A program made the translations under genes and the position numbers. From the NCBI GenBank assembly GCA_016617785.1, contig JADILM010000012.1:434001-498000 (forward strand): a stretch of 64,000 nt of DNA, read 5' to 3'. The DNA is from Sporobolomyces roseus. Its lineage: Eukaryota; Basidiomycota; Microbotryomycetes; Sporidiobolales; Sporidiobolaceae. Below are positions 53,399-64,000 of this stretch, one piece after another. The notes below the pieces were generated by a model that saw only the letters and a list, made by a program, of their open reading frames with translations, did not search any database and was not told where the DNA came from. Positions within the stretch are counted from its first letter, which is position 1. Each line of letters starts with the position of its first letter.

Positions 53399-56316
53399 AT
53401 GGCTCGCGCATCCACCAATTCGCTCTCACCACCAAAGAAAGAATCACGCGTCCGTCTCTGCTCTCTCCCCTTCTTTCCCCTCTCTCTCGAATCTAATCTC
53501 TTGTTCAATGAAATAGCAATTCTCCATCACTTCCTTCTTACCCAAAGCATCCGGTTCCACTTTCACTCCTACACCACCACCAGCTAGCAGTAGTAGTAGT
53601 AAGAAGAGGAAGAGGAAAGTTGAGAGTAGTGAGGAGGAATTGGAGGTATCAGATCAAGAAGAACAAGAACCTGTACCGGTCAAGAGAGACGTCAAAGGGA
53701 AAGGGAAACCTAAAGTCATTGATCTGAGTGAGTCTGACTCTCTATCTCAGCAGTCTCTGTTTGTACTGATTGATTGTTCGGAATTCTCGCAGCTCTCGAT
53801 GAGGAAGAAGATGATGTTATCATGCCTCCTCCTTCTGTACCTCTCAAGAAACTAACAAAGGTGGAGAAGAAAGACAAAGGGAAAGGGAAAGAGATTGAAC
53901 CTACAACAAATCGAGTAGAAGAAATGTGGGTAGATAAATTCGCACCTACTTCACGCGTACGCTCTTCCTCCCTCTGTCTACTACTCTCGTCAAGCTGAGT
54001 AGACGTTGCAAGCTGTACAGGAAGAATTATCGATCCATAAGAAGAAGATTCAAGATGTTGAAGGATGGTTACTCGAATCTTTATCGACAGAGAATCCAAA
54101 GTTACGAAAGTATCGTAGATTGTTAGTCATGAGTGGACCTTCAGGAGCTGGTAAAACCGCGTGTTTGAAGATGTTGTGCGAGGAGATGGGGGTCGAGATT
54201 TTGGAGTGGAAGGAAGAAAGTAGAGTCGTTAATGCTGGAGATGAATGTGAGCACTCTTTACTCTTCAATTGTCTCACTTTTAGAACAGAATCATTGAAAG
54301 GCTTTCTCTCCTCACAGATGGAGAGAGTATGGTGAATCGTTTCACATCTTTCCTTTCCCGAGCAGGAATGGCTCCATCTCTCGATTTCGTCGATTCCTCC
54401 CCCTCCCCTTCTTCCTCCTCTGCACCCTCCTCCTCCTCCTCCTCCCTCTCGACTCCCTCGTCCAATCCACGTCGCTTAATCCTCCTCGAAGACCTCCCCA
54501 ACATTTCCCACTACCCAACAAAACTAGCTCTCCGATCAGCTCTCTCCCAATTCCTTACTTCTCCTCGAGTTACTTGTCCCCTTGTATTGATCGTTAGTGA
54601 GGCATTGACTCGACCTGGAAGTGAGGGAGTCAGCGAAATGATTGGAGGTGTCGTAGGGGGTGGGAGGGAGGAAAGTTTGGATAGTAGAGGAGTTTGCGGT
54701 GTTAAAGTATTACAACATCCGGCTTGTAGGGAAATCAGGTAAGCTTCTATCGCTACTGACAAGATCTAAAGCCCGAGTGCTGAATGTCATCGGGTCGATA
54801 TCCGTTTACAGTTTCAATCCGATCGCAGTAACAATCATGAAGAAATCCCTCTCTCGAATCCTCGATCAAATTTACGTCCTCTCCTCCAGCTCCACCTCTC
54901 GTCGATCAAACTCTTCACTCTCGCTTCCCAAAAGTTCTCGAACTTCCACTTCGACTCTCGAAGCGATCATCAAGCATTCACAAGGAGATATTCGATCTGC
55001 ATTAATGTCACTCCAATTCTTGTCCACTCAATCTTCGAACGAGTTCGCATCATCTCTAACAACGATGAAAGGAGGAGTCAAAGGAAAGAAGAAGAAAGGG
55101 AAAGGAGATGAAGGGGAGTTGTTGAGCATTGTAACTTCGAGGGAAAATAGTTTGTTCATTTTTCATGCTTTGGGAAAAGTACTTTACAATAAACGTATGT
55201 TTCCCCCGCCTTTCTTTTCGTTACACTCTCTACTGAGTCTGGGTTGAACCCGAGACTAATGAATGCGGGTATGTCTTTTGTTGTTGATCAGGTTGGGGAG
55301 ATTCAGAAGTGGATGATAAGAAAGATTTTGGCAGACCTGGGATTGTGCAACCTCCTTCTGAGGAAGGCACGAAATTGAACAAGTTACCGAAACATGTCAG
55401 AGCTGAATGGGGGAAGAAAGGGTTATCAAAAGTGAATCCAGATGTGCGTTTTCACTTTTCTCTCTCTATTGTTCACTTGAGCTGAGTTTTATAGCAAGTG
55501 TGATGAAGGTTTTATTCGCTGAAGCGCCTATCGACTCTGATGTGTTCCTGACCTACCTCCATCACAACTACCCACAATTCACAAACTCCTCTATCGAATC
55601 GTGCTCCCTCATTCTCGATGGACTCTCCACCTCCGACTCCCTCCTCCGACTAGAATCCGATTCTGAAACTCAACGACGAACTCCCTTGACTTCCCTCTAT
55701 TCCTTCGCTGTAGGAGTTAGAACGACACTAGCTGGATTACCGAGTCCTGTTGAGCGGAATAAACAGGTGTTGAGAAAAAGTGAATGGTGGGAATGCGAGA
55801 AAGTTAGGAAGATCAATCTTGAGGGAGTAGGGGAAATGATTGCGAGAGGAAAAGGGTGGGGAGGTGGAGGAAGTGAGGAAGGAGAGGGTTATCTGAGGGA
55901 TAGGAAAAGTTTAATGACGGAAATGATTCCTTGGTTGGGAGTTATCAAACCACCTCGTAAGCACATCACTCTCTTGACATTGCTCTCAGCTCTCGAGGTA
56001 ATGACATAAGCGACTACTGCTTGCAGATGCGAATCCATTCCTACTCGATCTCGCTCAGTTCCCGCCACTCTCTTCGGCCACTTCGTCGAGCATTACTGGA
56101 GAAGCATTAGGAGAGAAGGATATCAACGCGGACGATGAAGAGGGAGGAGAGGAAGATGAGAAACCTGATTTGAGCGTATCGGGAGATGTGGGAGGGAAAC
56201 CGGTCAAATTGGAGGAACTCGAAGAAGCGGAAGAGCTACAAGAGGAGGTTCTGAGGAAGAAAGTTGAGGAAAAGGGATGGTTTGAAGAAGAGGACGATAT
56301 TGTCGACGACGATTGA
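53399..56316 (+). CDS. RAD17: RAD17/RAD24-type checkpoint clamp loader
   Basis: Loads the 9-1-1 clamp at damaged DNA together with RFC2-5 and so activates the DNA damage checkpoint. Start MARASTNSLSPPKKESRQFS joined to ITSFLPKAS. The N-terminal region is Ser/Lys-rich with an acidic/SIM-like KPKVIDL. The AAA+ core begins EMWVDKFAPTSR, then VHKKKIQDVEGWLLES, the Walker A GPSGAGKTACLKML and the Walker B-like RRLILLEDLPNI. Then KHSQGDIRSALMSLQF is the sensor-2 region typical of Rad17, and APIDSDVFLTYLHHNYPQF continues the family pattern. About ten exons; the C-terminus is acidic (EEEDDIVDDD). Long Ser-rich insert between Walker A and B. It converges with the RING gene 190 bp away. Confidence 0.88.
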
Positions 56317-56505
56317 GGAGCAACCGAGCTGTAGAGATCTGAAACCGCTTCGAAGCTTGATCAATCGATTTCTTTCTCTCCTTTGCTATCCTGTCGACTA
56401 TCGAGCCTGCCACTTCACGCTCACCAACTCAACCCCCTCTCTTCCATTTGCAACCCGACGAACGAGAGAAAATGCAAGTTCCGTTCAATTCCACTCCAAA
56501 CGCAA

Positions 56506-58507
56506 TTAAGCGTACAACTCGAAAGGTTTCGTCCACCCCCCCTCCGCGAGTAAATCGTTTCCTTTCTTCGCCTCGCAGTTCCTCACTGGACACAGCGTCC
56601 AATTCTCGTCAACTTCCAAACTCTCATCCTGAACCTTTGCTTTCGATTTCCCTTTCCCACTTTTCCCTCCTTTCTTGCTTTTCGTCGAGGTCGAAGGAGG
56701 CAGCGGCGCTGAAGCTGAAGGAGGAGGAGGAGGTAGTAATCGTCGATCACTCGTAGTCGACGAAGAGAAGCGTGTCGAGTGAGGTTCATCTTGATCTGAA
56801 GGTTGCGCATAAAGATCATCTTCCTCTTCATTATCCGTTTCATTCCTCCTCAATCCCATTTCCTCATCCTCATCCTTCTCGACAATAACCCTCTTCTTCC
56901 CTTTCCCCTTTTTCGGACTCCTCCCAACTACCCCTTCCCCTTCCTCCTCCTCATCATCGTTAATATTCAACCTCCAACCCCCCTTACTCCTCTCCTTCGC
57001 CTCTCTCAAACACTTCCCACAAACAACATGACCACAACTCAACGCCCAAATTTTGCCATCTTTCTCCTCACTCCCCATCTTCAACCCTTCCAAACAACTC
57101 GAACAAACGGGTTCCAATTCCTGAATGATCAAATCCTTCTCCTTCTCCTTCTCTTTCCCTTTCTTACTCTTCTTAGCTGGACTAGGTTTATCCCCATCTT
57201 GATCTTGATCCGACAGAGGTTCAATAATATCCCTCGAAAACCCTTTGTGTACTGGTAAAGGGTGTGACATCCTAACTCCATATTTCCGATTCGCCGCTCT
57301 AACTTTCGCAGCACCTCCCCAACCAGCATTACTAGGACCTGCTCCATACCCTCCATATCCCCCTCCTCCTCCTCCTTGTTGATACAACCCTTGTAATCCA
57401 CCTTCAAACAACCCTCCAAACATCCCTCTTCCCCCTCCAACCCCGATCGATCCAACTCCACTACCAATCGCAGCGTAAAGTCTCTCCAAATATCCATTCC
57501 TTCCCCCTAAATCTCCACCAACGAATCCAGCAGCTCCAGCTTGAGATAATAATTGATCGAGCGGATCATCACCTTCTTGTTGTACACCTCCTCCTCCTCC
57601 TGGTTGACCTCCAGCTCGTAAAATGTATCCACCGTAACCTCTAGCTCCTCCTCCGGTAGCTTGATTGAGAGCGGCTTGTTGTGCTCGTAGATAGGCGGCT
57701 GGGTTAGAAGATGAGTTTTCGGATGCTGCGAGTTGAGCGGCGAGTCGTTGGGATTCGATATCGTCCGATGCGCGTGTACGGGGTCGAGAGGAAGAGGAAG
57801 AAGAGGAAGAAGAGGGAGGAAGGATGTAAGGTGGTGGTGAAGCGGGTTGACGAAAACGACCTAAATACGAATCACAACAAAAAGGGAATTTAGTTTTGAG
57901 GTATACGGACCATAGAGAGTGAGAACGTACCGAATCGTAGAGGTTGATTGATAGCTGCGGGTGGAGGAGCGGGAGGAGGTAAAGGTTGACCAATTGCAGC
58001 TCGTTCAGAAACTATCACTATATCATCATCATCGTCATCATTTTGAACATTTGTAGGGTTCACTCTAGTTCCACGTCTCGGTCGAGATCTTCGAGCAGTC
58101 GAGGTTGAACCTTCTTCTGAATCTGAAGATAATGTAATTTCTTCCCCTCCATTTCTTCCTGTTCGAGAGTTTGAGGTCGAGGGTCCAGCTACTGCGTTTC
58201 CTTGATTCGAATTGGGAAATGATAGGTGAGGGAATCGATTCAAGATTTGAGGGTTGGGTTGAACGGGAGAAGAATCTGAAGTTTCTGTCAAATCGATCAC
58301 TCCTGCGTTCTGATGGGGATGTGGTGGTGCTGGTGCTGGTGAAGGCGGATTCGGAGCTGCGGGAGTCGACATGCGAGGGATTCGACGGTGTGGAGGCGGA
58401 GGTGGGAAGAGGGAAGAAGAAGAAGAGGAAGAAGCGGCAGAATTTGAAGGGAGGTTCGGGTTCGGAGTAGAGGAAGGGTTTCGCGAATGAGAGAGGGTTG
58501 TAGCCAT
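56506..58507 (-). CDS. RING-finger protein with SUMO-interaction-like motifs (STUbL-like candidate)
   Basis: Two exons; intron at about 57860-57930. The N-terminal half is Pro/Ser-rich and contains three hydrophobic-acidic motifs that resemble SUMO-interaction motifs: GVIDLTETSDSS, EEITLSSDSEEGS and DDDDIVIVSER. A Gly-rich middle (about 57300-57650) follows. The RING-like part is split: VCSSCLEGLKMG, then IWALSCGHVVCGKCLREA, a long Lys/Glu/Ser insert, and the last pair NWTLCPVRNCEAKKG. The cysteine/histidine order C-x2-C ... C-x-H-x2-C-x2-C ... C-x4-C is that of a RING with an enlarged last loop. SIMs ahead of a RING are the layout of Slx8/RNF4 ubiquitin ligases that target SUMOylated proteins in genome maintenance. 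Activity and orthology are inference. Starts at ATG 58507 (MATTLSHSRNPSS). Confidence 0.7.
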
Positions 58508-59168
58508 GTATAAATGATGTTTATGTGAGGGGACTAGGGTGAAAGTAAGGGAAGCGAGGGAAGGGGATGGAAAGGGGAGGGAAGGAGAAAAGTGGCGAGG
58601 GGAAGTCGAGAGGGGATGAGGAAGGTTGTGAGCTGTATATGAGAGTGGGTAGTGAGTCAGTGAACGAATTCTAGATGGCTCATTGCAGTGTAATAGCGAG
58701 ATTGAGTGTGTTCGATGATGAAACATTCAAACAAAGAACGTCTTCCTTTCGTTCCCATCCAGCACCGGCTAGGTTCACTGCATGCCTGGAAATAGATTCA
58801 AGTTATAACTCACCTAGTATGAGCTGTTGGAGGTGGCGAGTTGAGTTGTTGATACGTTCGAGTTGCAAGAGCCGAGCGAGTGAGAGAGTGATGCTTGTAC
58901 CCTTCAAATCTTGAGCTCTAGATCGCGTCTGGTTGTGTTTCAGGTGTAGTGCTGGAAGCTCTTCTTTCGTTCGTGCGAGGAAGTCGAGTTAGTGAGAGAA
59001 AAAGATTTGGAGATGTCAATTTTCCTCAACAAGAGAACTCGCTCTCGAAAGTTCAAACAAGCTCACGGCACTATGAGATAGATAAGATACTACCAGGGTA
59101 TATATTTGCAAGAGAAACCACGCCCCCTCCTATCGGGCGCCCGAAGAGAATCCATTTCCCTTTCCAAT
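58508..59168. other. Intergenic region between the RING gene promoter and the ERV46 3' end
   Basis: About 660 bp. 58508-58680 is the GA-rich promoter of the RING gene. The middle has short open frames without splice support or motifs. The right end contains the 3' flank of ERV46 with CATTTTCCC-type pyrimidine runs. Confidence 0.4.
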
Positions 59169-61334
59169 CTACAACATTTTCCCATTCGCACTTGCAAAAC
59201 CCAATCCAGTTTTAACTCCACCACCAGTCTTCAATCGATTTCGACCCGCATACTAAAATTTCTCTCTCAATCCTCCCACACAATCAGCTTCCATTCTCTT
59301 TCCCCCTCGCTCGATCAAAAGTAAAAAAAGGAGAAACTCACAACGAAACTATCGATCAATCCAGCGATTGTCAATACACCACCAACGATCGCACATGTCG
59401 AAGTCAAGAAATGAGCGAAAGATTGTCGAGTCTCGATGTGAGTCACCATCAAGGGTGAGATCTCGTAATTGAAGAATAACCTATCTCGAACTCAAAATTC
59501 GAAATCAGTGTGTGTGAGAGAGATGGGAAAGGGAGACGAAGGGAGAGAGTGTACCCGGGTACTCCAGCGTATCCATGAGAAGTTTGATGGCCGTGAGAAT
59601 CTTTCTCATTGGGTTTCTTGTTACTCACTATCGAAATCACACTTTCGCTCGTTTAGTGGATCTGAGAGGGAGAGGGGGGAACGATGACAGAGAGAGAGAG
59701 AGAGAGAGAGACGTACAATCTCGTTCGTATTGAGTAACAGAGTATTGGTGAGTTTTGAGTTCTCTTCCGTCAAGGAAAGAGAATTGAGTCGAAACGACTT
59801 TCAAGAAATATTGAAACATGCTGAAAATTTCTCCGCTCACTCTTTATCAGTAAACTGTCCTTTTTTTTTCGTCGGTTGTAGTGAGAAGAGAGTGAGTGGC
59901 TTACTAATTCGATTCCTCGGTATGTGCTTTAACTCCTTCCAAAGGATCCATCACTCCCAATTCTCTCTTAGTTTTCTCCTTGCCCTTTCCCCCTCTCCCT
60001 TCCCTAAAGAATTCCTCTTCCGTCTCCGAAGCGAAAGAGAACCCATTAATAACATGACCAAAATCATGTTTCCCACCACCTTGTAAATAAGGTACCAAAT
60101 CATGAACGTGCATTTGATTCGCTTGGAAAGATCGTCCAGGGGATAAATGGAAATTTCCAATCACTTTATTGACGTGAACTCGTCCAGCTAGGTTACACCC
60201 TTCGAGTGATTGCTCCTTGATTTTATCCGACCATCCTTCACTCACGCACTGCAATCAACCAACTTCCCTATTTAGTACTCGATGGTGTGTAGCCTGATAC
60301 TAATGAATGGGGGCTTACTTGTTCGATCGAATCGGGATTGACGAAACTCCAACCTCTCCTCACATAACTCTCTCTAACATCATCACAAGAATTACAACAT
60401 CCAGGATTTGGTCCATCAGTAGGTGGTGTACCTCCATAGCAAGTACCACCTACTCACGCACTTCCGATCAGTTCTTGCTCATTCGAGAAGAAGGGAAGGA
60501 GAGAAGGTGGGAAGACTTACAGTAACCTTCTGATTTTTGTCTTGCGATACGTTCGGCATCTCCAGTCAACTCTTTCCCTTTGGCTACTGACGAAATTGGT
60601 TTCCCATCTTGTCCTAAACGGGTCTTGAGTAAATCATGGTTCACATCTGTACACCCAAATCAATCGAAATTATCAGTTTTCATCGTTTTTTTGATGGATA
60701 TAGATGAAGAGAGATTGGGAGCGTACCATTCTGATGTTCTCCTGAAATATCCATAATGTCGACACTCAACACTATTCATTGTCCAATCCCAAGTTGACAT
60801 CGAAACGATCAGTTCTTCGCACGAAATCCGAGGATTGGGTCAACGTTGGAGACTAACGGTAGCAGGGAACCCTCGGGAAGGATATGTCGAGGTTAACAAC
60901 TAGTTTCTCCCCCCTAGATCGATCCACCACAATCGAAGGTTCCTATTCTCCTCTCTCAGGATCAGCCCAAATTCGAAAAAACTCGAGTTTCTGAGAGAGT
61001 CGAGAAACGAACCATATGTACCCTCCTATAATCCAACCATTCATACAAAGTCAAACTCAATATCAGGCTCAAACTAACCAAAGTCACTGTTTTTTTCCTC
61101 CCTCACACACAAACCCCAAGTCAGCTCTTCCGAGCGAATACAATCCTTTGAGAGAAAGTGGGAAGAGCTTACGGATTCCTCCGAATCCAGTTTTAATCTT
61201 GACATCTTCCATCGTCTACTCCAAACCTCCCATAGTTCAGCTTTCTACAGAGTGGGAGAGAGAGGGAGAGGAAGGAGAGAGCGTACTTTGCCGAATGCGT
61301 CTATCCCTCGAACTGATGCGAACCGTCTACCCAT
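59169..61334 (-). CDS. ERV46: ERV46/ERGIC3-type ER-Golgi cargo receptor subunit
   Basis: Membrane protein of COPII vesicles that cycles between ER and Golgi with Erv41 and retrieves escaped ER residents. MGRRFASVRGIDAFGK and TMEDVKIKTGFGGI are the cytosolic N-terminus, followed by the first membrane span (TLVSLSLILSLTLYEWLDYR). Then come IVVDRSRGEKLVVNLDISFP, VDIMDISGEHQ, YCGTCYGG with GCCNSCDDVRESYVRRGW (the CxxC...CC..C luminal cysteine motif of the family), NKVIGNFHLSPGRSF, DFGHVINGFSF and HQYSVTQYERD. The second span is FLTSTCAIVGGVLTIAGLID. The last exon encodes YAGRNRLKTGGGVKTGLGFA and SANGKML. About ten exons; one intron carries a long (GA)n run. Confidence 0.9.
59688..59710. repeat. 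(AG)n dinucleotide repeat in an ERV46 intron
   Basis: About eleven uninterrupted AG units, immediately before a GTACGT-type donor read on the opposite strand. Similar shorter AG runs lie at about 45943 and 62608. A candidate microsatellite, without other apparent function. Confidence 0.9.
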
Positions 61335-61871
61335 CTTGATTGCTTATTACTACTCTGAGACTACTTTGGGAGGGTGCGTGCGACTCTGTGCGCTAGAGAA
61401 GAGGGAGGAAGGGGGGAGAGAGAGATGAAAAGGTGATGTGGAGGAAGCGAATTTGGGGTTCTTGAGGTTAGGTCGGATAGATGTGGAGGCGTTGAGGAGG
61501 ATCAAATGGGGTTAGGGAGCTGGTCCAGCGAGTTTGAAGCAGAAAGTCGAGCGGAGGGGATGAAAAGAGAAGCGAACTTTCCGTTTCTTAGGTTCCTGCA
61601 TCTCACTTCGGAGTTCACATTCGCTTGCTGGCTATGCTCAGAGCAGTAATATTCTGAAGTATGAGGAAACAGACACGCGCGAATATCCGCTCATGTTGTC
61701 CTGTCATCGTTTCGCAAGTAGTTTTCAAACTCTCGCAGCGTTGTCCCAAGAGCTGATCGAATCGCCAGAAAATAAGGAGAGACCAATGGACAATGCACAC
61801 AACACAGCAATGGAACGACAGAGCACAACCATTTTTCAATCCTTTTCATCCAATCCGATTCTTACTTCGTT

Positions 61872-63415
61872 TCAATCTGTCGTGTCTCGTCAAACTCATC
61901 AGTTCCCTTTTCCCCACTCCTGACGAGGTGAGTTTTCGACTTACATTTGAAGAACCCTTCACCACTCTTCCTTCCCGTCTTACCTTCCTTGACGAGACCT
62001 TCCAACAATCCAACACTCTCACATTGTTCTTTCCCAATCTCTCCAGTTTCAACCCTCTCTTCTGCCCATCCAGAAGCGATACGACTCAATGTATCTAAAC
62101 CAACGAACTAAATACACGCTCAAATGAGGCGATCAGTACATCGTTGAAATTGGGAGAGAAGGGGGGCAAAAAAAGGGACGAACGTCGGAAAGTTCAAGAG
62201 GACCTGTTTCACGCGAAAAACTGATCAGCAAGTTGACGAGGTGAACGGAAGAGATAAGCAACGTACCCATAGGTAGACCAGCTCCCAACTTCATAGCTGT
62301 ATCAATATCCTTCGCAGACGCATCTCCTCTCTCCAACATTCGAATACTTTCCAACATGTAAGGTACTAATAATCGATTCACAATGAACCTATACCCTCAC
62401 ACACCCATATATCGTCAGTTCAAGACTCTCGAGGGGAAAGAAAGATCGAGAGCGTACCCAGGTGTATCTCGACAGGTTACAGGAGTCTTTTTCATTCGAG
62501 TACACAAATCCAAGAGGGAATCCATTACTTCTCGATCCGTCTTTTCTGTAGCGATCAACTCGACCTACTCTTGACTTCCTCTTCATGAGCTCACTTCACA
62601 CACTCGGAGAGAGAGAGAGAGAGAGATGAAATTTCGTACGAGTTTCATTTGAGGAACTGGATTAAACGCATGGAAACCCGCAAACCTTTTCTTCCTCTCC
62701 TCACTAACCCTTTCCGCAATCCTCCCAATACTCAAACTCGAAGTGTTCGAAGCGAACCTAGTTTTCGAAGGAGCCATTTCGTCCAACCTCCTAAACAATT
62801 CTTGTTTAGTTTCGAGGTTTTCAACGATCGCTTCTATGACGAGATCGGAAGAGGATACTGCAGAGGATGCCGAAGTCGTCGTCGAGAGGTTGGAGAATAC
62901 TGAGGAGATTAAAGATTCTTGTGCGGTGGGATCATCGGCGTGTTTCTTGCGAGCGATTCGGGTGAGGGATTTACGGATAATGGAGCGACTATAATGGTCA
63001 TTCGAAGGAGTCAGCTCAATCTAGTGAAGCTGGTGGGAAGGGTTGGAGAACGCTAAGAAGTGGGGGTAGCTTTCCCCTTCGTCCGTCTCTCTTCCTGTCC
63101 TTGTAGAGCGGATCTGACTAGCCGTGATCTCGCTCTGACCCTTTGCCATAGTCTTCCCTCGTGTCAAGTAGAGAGTTGGGAGTTGTAAACTGACCCATTC
63201 TCCAATGCACCTTCACTAACATCCGTCATGACCACTTTAACTCCATTCATAGCTGCGACTTGAGCAATTCCAGCACCCATCAATCCAGCACCAAACACGG
63301 TCAATTCATTGATCTTTTCGAGCTGAGTTGAAGAGGAAACCGAGAATGAACGATTGATCGAGCGGGTGAGAGAAGGAAGGCGGGAAGTCAAGCGGGTAGA
63401 GGTGGTGAGAAGCAT
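61872..63415 (-). CDS. Mitochondrial short-chain L-3-hydroxyacyl-CoA dehydrogenase (HADH-type)
   Basis: Oxidises 3-hydroxyacyl-CoA to 3-ketoacyl-CoA with NAD in mitochondrial beta-oxidation. [20 protein letters not shown] then [14 protein letters not shown] is a targeting sequence. The Rossmann motif is [20 protein letters not shown] with Asp in VVMTDVSE closing the NAD pocket. Catalytic His is in [16 protein letters not shown], followed by [20 protein letters not shown] and the family signature [20 protein letters not shown]. The C-terminal dimer domain has [20 protein letters not shown] and ends GEGFFKY, the last codon completed by a 5-base terminal exon that also holds the TGA (61872-61876). 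Length near 330 aa, normal for the family. Yeasts that rely only on peroxisomes lack this enzyme; its presence shows mitochondrial beta-oxidation. Confidence 0.92.
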
Positions 63416-63754
63416 CGTAAAGTGTAGTTGAGAGGGAGTGTGAGAGGAGAGAGGAAGGAAGAAGAGAAGCGGCTTCTACGTTGAGCCGGTAAATTTTTCG
63501 CAAACTTCGCAATGAAATGATCATCGGAAAAAGTTCAGAGTTCGTATAGGGTAACAAGGGTTTTGCGAAAGACAAGGACAGAAAGAGAATGATATAAGTA
63601 CTGTTTCGGGGTTTATGTGCGGTAAAAACAAAGAAGAGGAATTTCTTCGAAAGCTAAGAAAAGTGAAAGGTTGGAGAGAGTTTGCTGAGTGAGAGTAGGA
63701 AAAGCATAAGAAGTACACATATCGAGAAAAGAGTCATTTGGCGTCCATAATCGA

Positions 63755-64000
63755 TCAGAGTATCGCTTCCTCTTCTTCACTCTGTCGAACCGTCTGATAA
63801 TTCCTCCTTCCTCCCTCCCCGGGTCCGGGAGTAGTTGACCTACTTCCAGGCCTCGAAAAAGTTTGACTCCCATTCCTAGAGCTACTACTCCACCAATCCC
63901 TGACTCCCTCGACTCCGGGACCACCTCGACCGGGTAGAGAAGCGGATCCGGATAAAGTTCGACGGTGACGAGGACGGTTGGATTTCGGGGGTTCGGCGGC
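63755..64000 (-). CDS. 3' end of an unidentified gene (Arg/Ser/Gly-rich C-terminus)
   Basis: Frame open from the right edge to TGA 63755-63757: PPKSNRPRHRRTLSGSASLP, GRGGPGVEGVRDWWSSSSRN, GSQTFSRPGSRSTTPGPGEG, GRRNYQTVRQSEEEEAIL. The composition is that of a disordered, basic, possibly phosphorylated tail. I cannot name the protein from this part. It lies 340 bp upstream of HADH and on the same strand. Confidence 0.5.
   Translation of the reverse strand, partial: AAEPPKSNRPRHRRTLSGSASLPGRGGPGVEGVRDWWSSSSRNGSQTFSRPGSRSTTPGPGEGGRRNYQTVRQSEEEEAIL

Noticed and set aside
56803..57258. Pyrimidine-rich open frames opposite the RING gene (and similar ones opposite SAS10, FCF2 and the PPR gene)
   Set aside because: They are antisense shadows of acidic or Ser-rich coding sequence with strongly biased composition and no independent start context.
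59688..59710. AG repeat as a functional element
   Set aside because: It is intronic and the shorter AG runs elsewhere have no shared context, so I treat it as a microsatellite.

Overview
The window is nuclear DNA from an intron-rich fungus. Most genes carry several 40-100 bp introns with GTGAGT, GTAAGT or GTACGT donors, CTGAC/CTAAC-like branch sites and CAG/TAG acceptors, and genes lie close together on both strands. Together with a dimorphic-fungus-like gene set (urease, an ornithine N5-monooxygenase for hydroxamate siderophores, Grg1/CCG-1 stress proteins), this suggests a basidiomycete yeast. A Microbotryomycetes-type red-yeast relative seems more likely than a Tremellomycete because of the siderophore gene, but the phylum-level placement is inference. 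No rRNA, tRNA, CRISPR or transposase was seen.

Layout. 0-9.8 kb: 5' part of an ABCC transporter (-), two Grg1-type stress genes (-), a dienelactone hydrolase-family gene (-) and ALG12 (+). 10.8-17.0 kb: sidA (+), then a striking 14-exon gene joining a PAPS-type nucleotide transporter to a sulfotransferase (+). 17.2-20.7 kb: a second copy of the Grg1 pair, one member in direct and one in inverted orientation. 21-27 kb: F-box/LRR-like gene (+), then FCF2 (-) and SAS10/UTP3 (+) as a divergent pair of small-subunit processome genes. 27.3-32.8 kb: a secreted cysteine-rich protein (+), a zinc-finger protein (-), and a second secreted paralogue lacking a visible ATG. 33-43 kb: urease (-), FIST-domain protein (+), PhyH-family dioxygenase (-), alpha/beta hydrolase (-). 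43.7-48.9 kb: a second zinc-finger/secreted pair in the same tail-to-tail arrangement, then a third, frameshifted zinc-finger paralogue with an 85-bp tandem duplication. 49-64 kb: small basic protein (-), PPR-like mitochondrial protein (+), RAD17 clamp loader (+), RING protein with SUMO-interaction-like motifs (-), ERV46 (-), mitochondrial 3-hydroxyacyl-CoA dehydrogenase (-) and the 3' end of an unidentified gene (-).

Two things stand out. (1) The transporter-sulfotransferase fusion: by predicted topology one polypeptide would import PAPS into the Golgi and use it there. (2) A two-gene module, secreted cysteine-rich protein plus C2H2-like zinc-finger protein sharing a C-terminal RQALRY motif, present twice in convergent arrangement, with further solo copies of each family in various states of decay. 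I recognise neither family of the module. Exon coordinates were derived by hand from splice signals and frame continuity; CDS start/end values are outer bounds that include introns.
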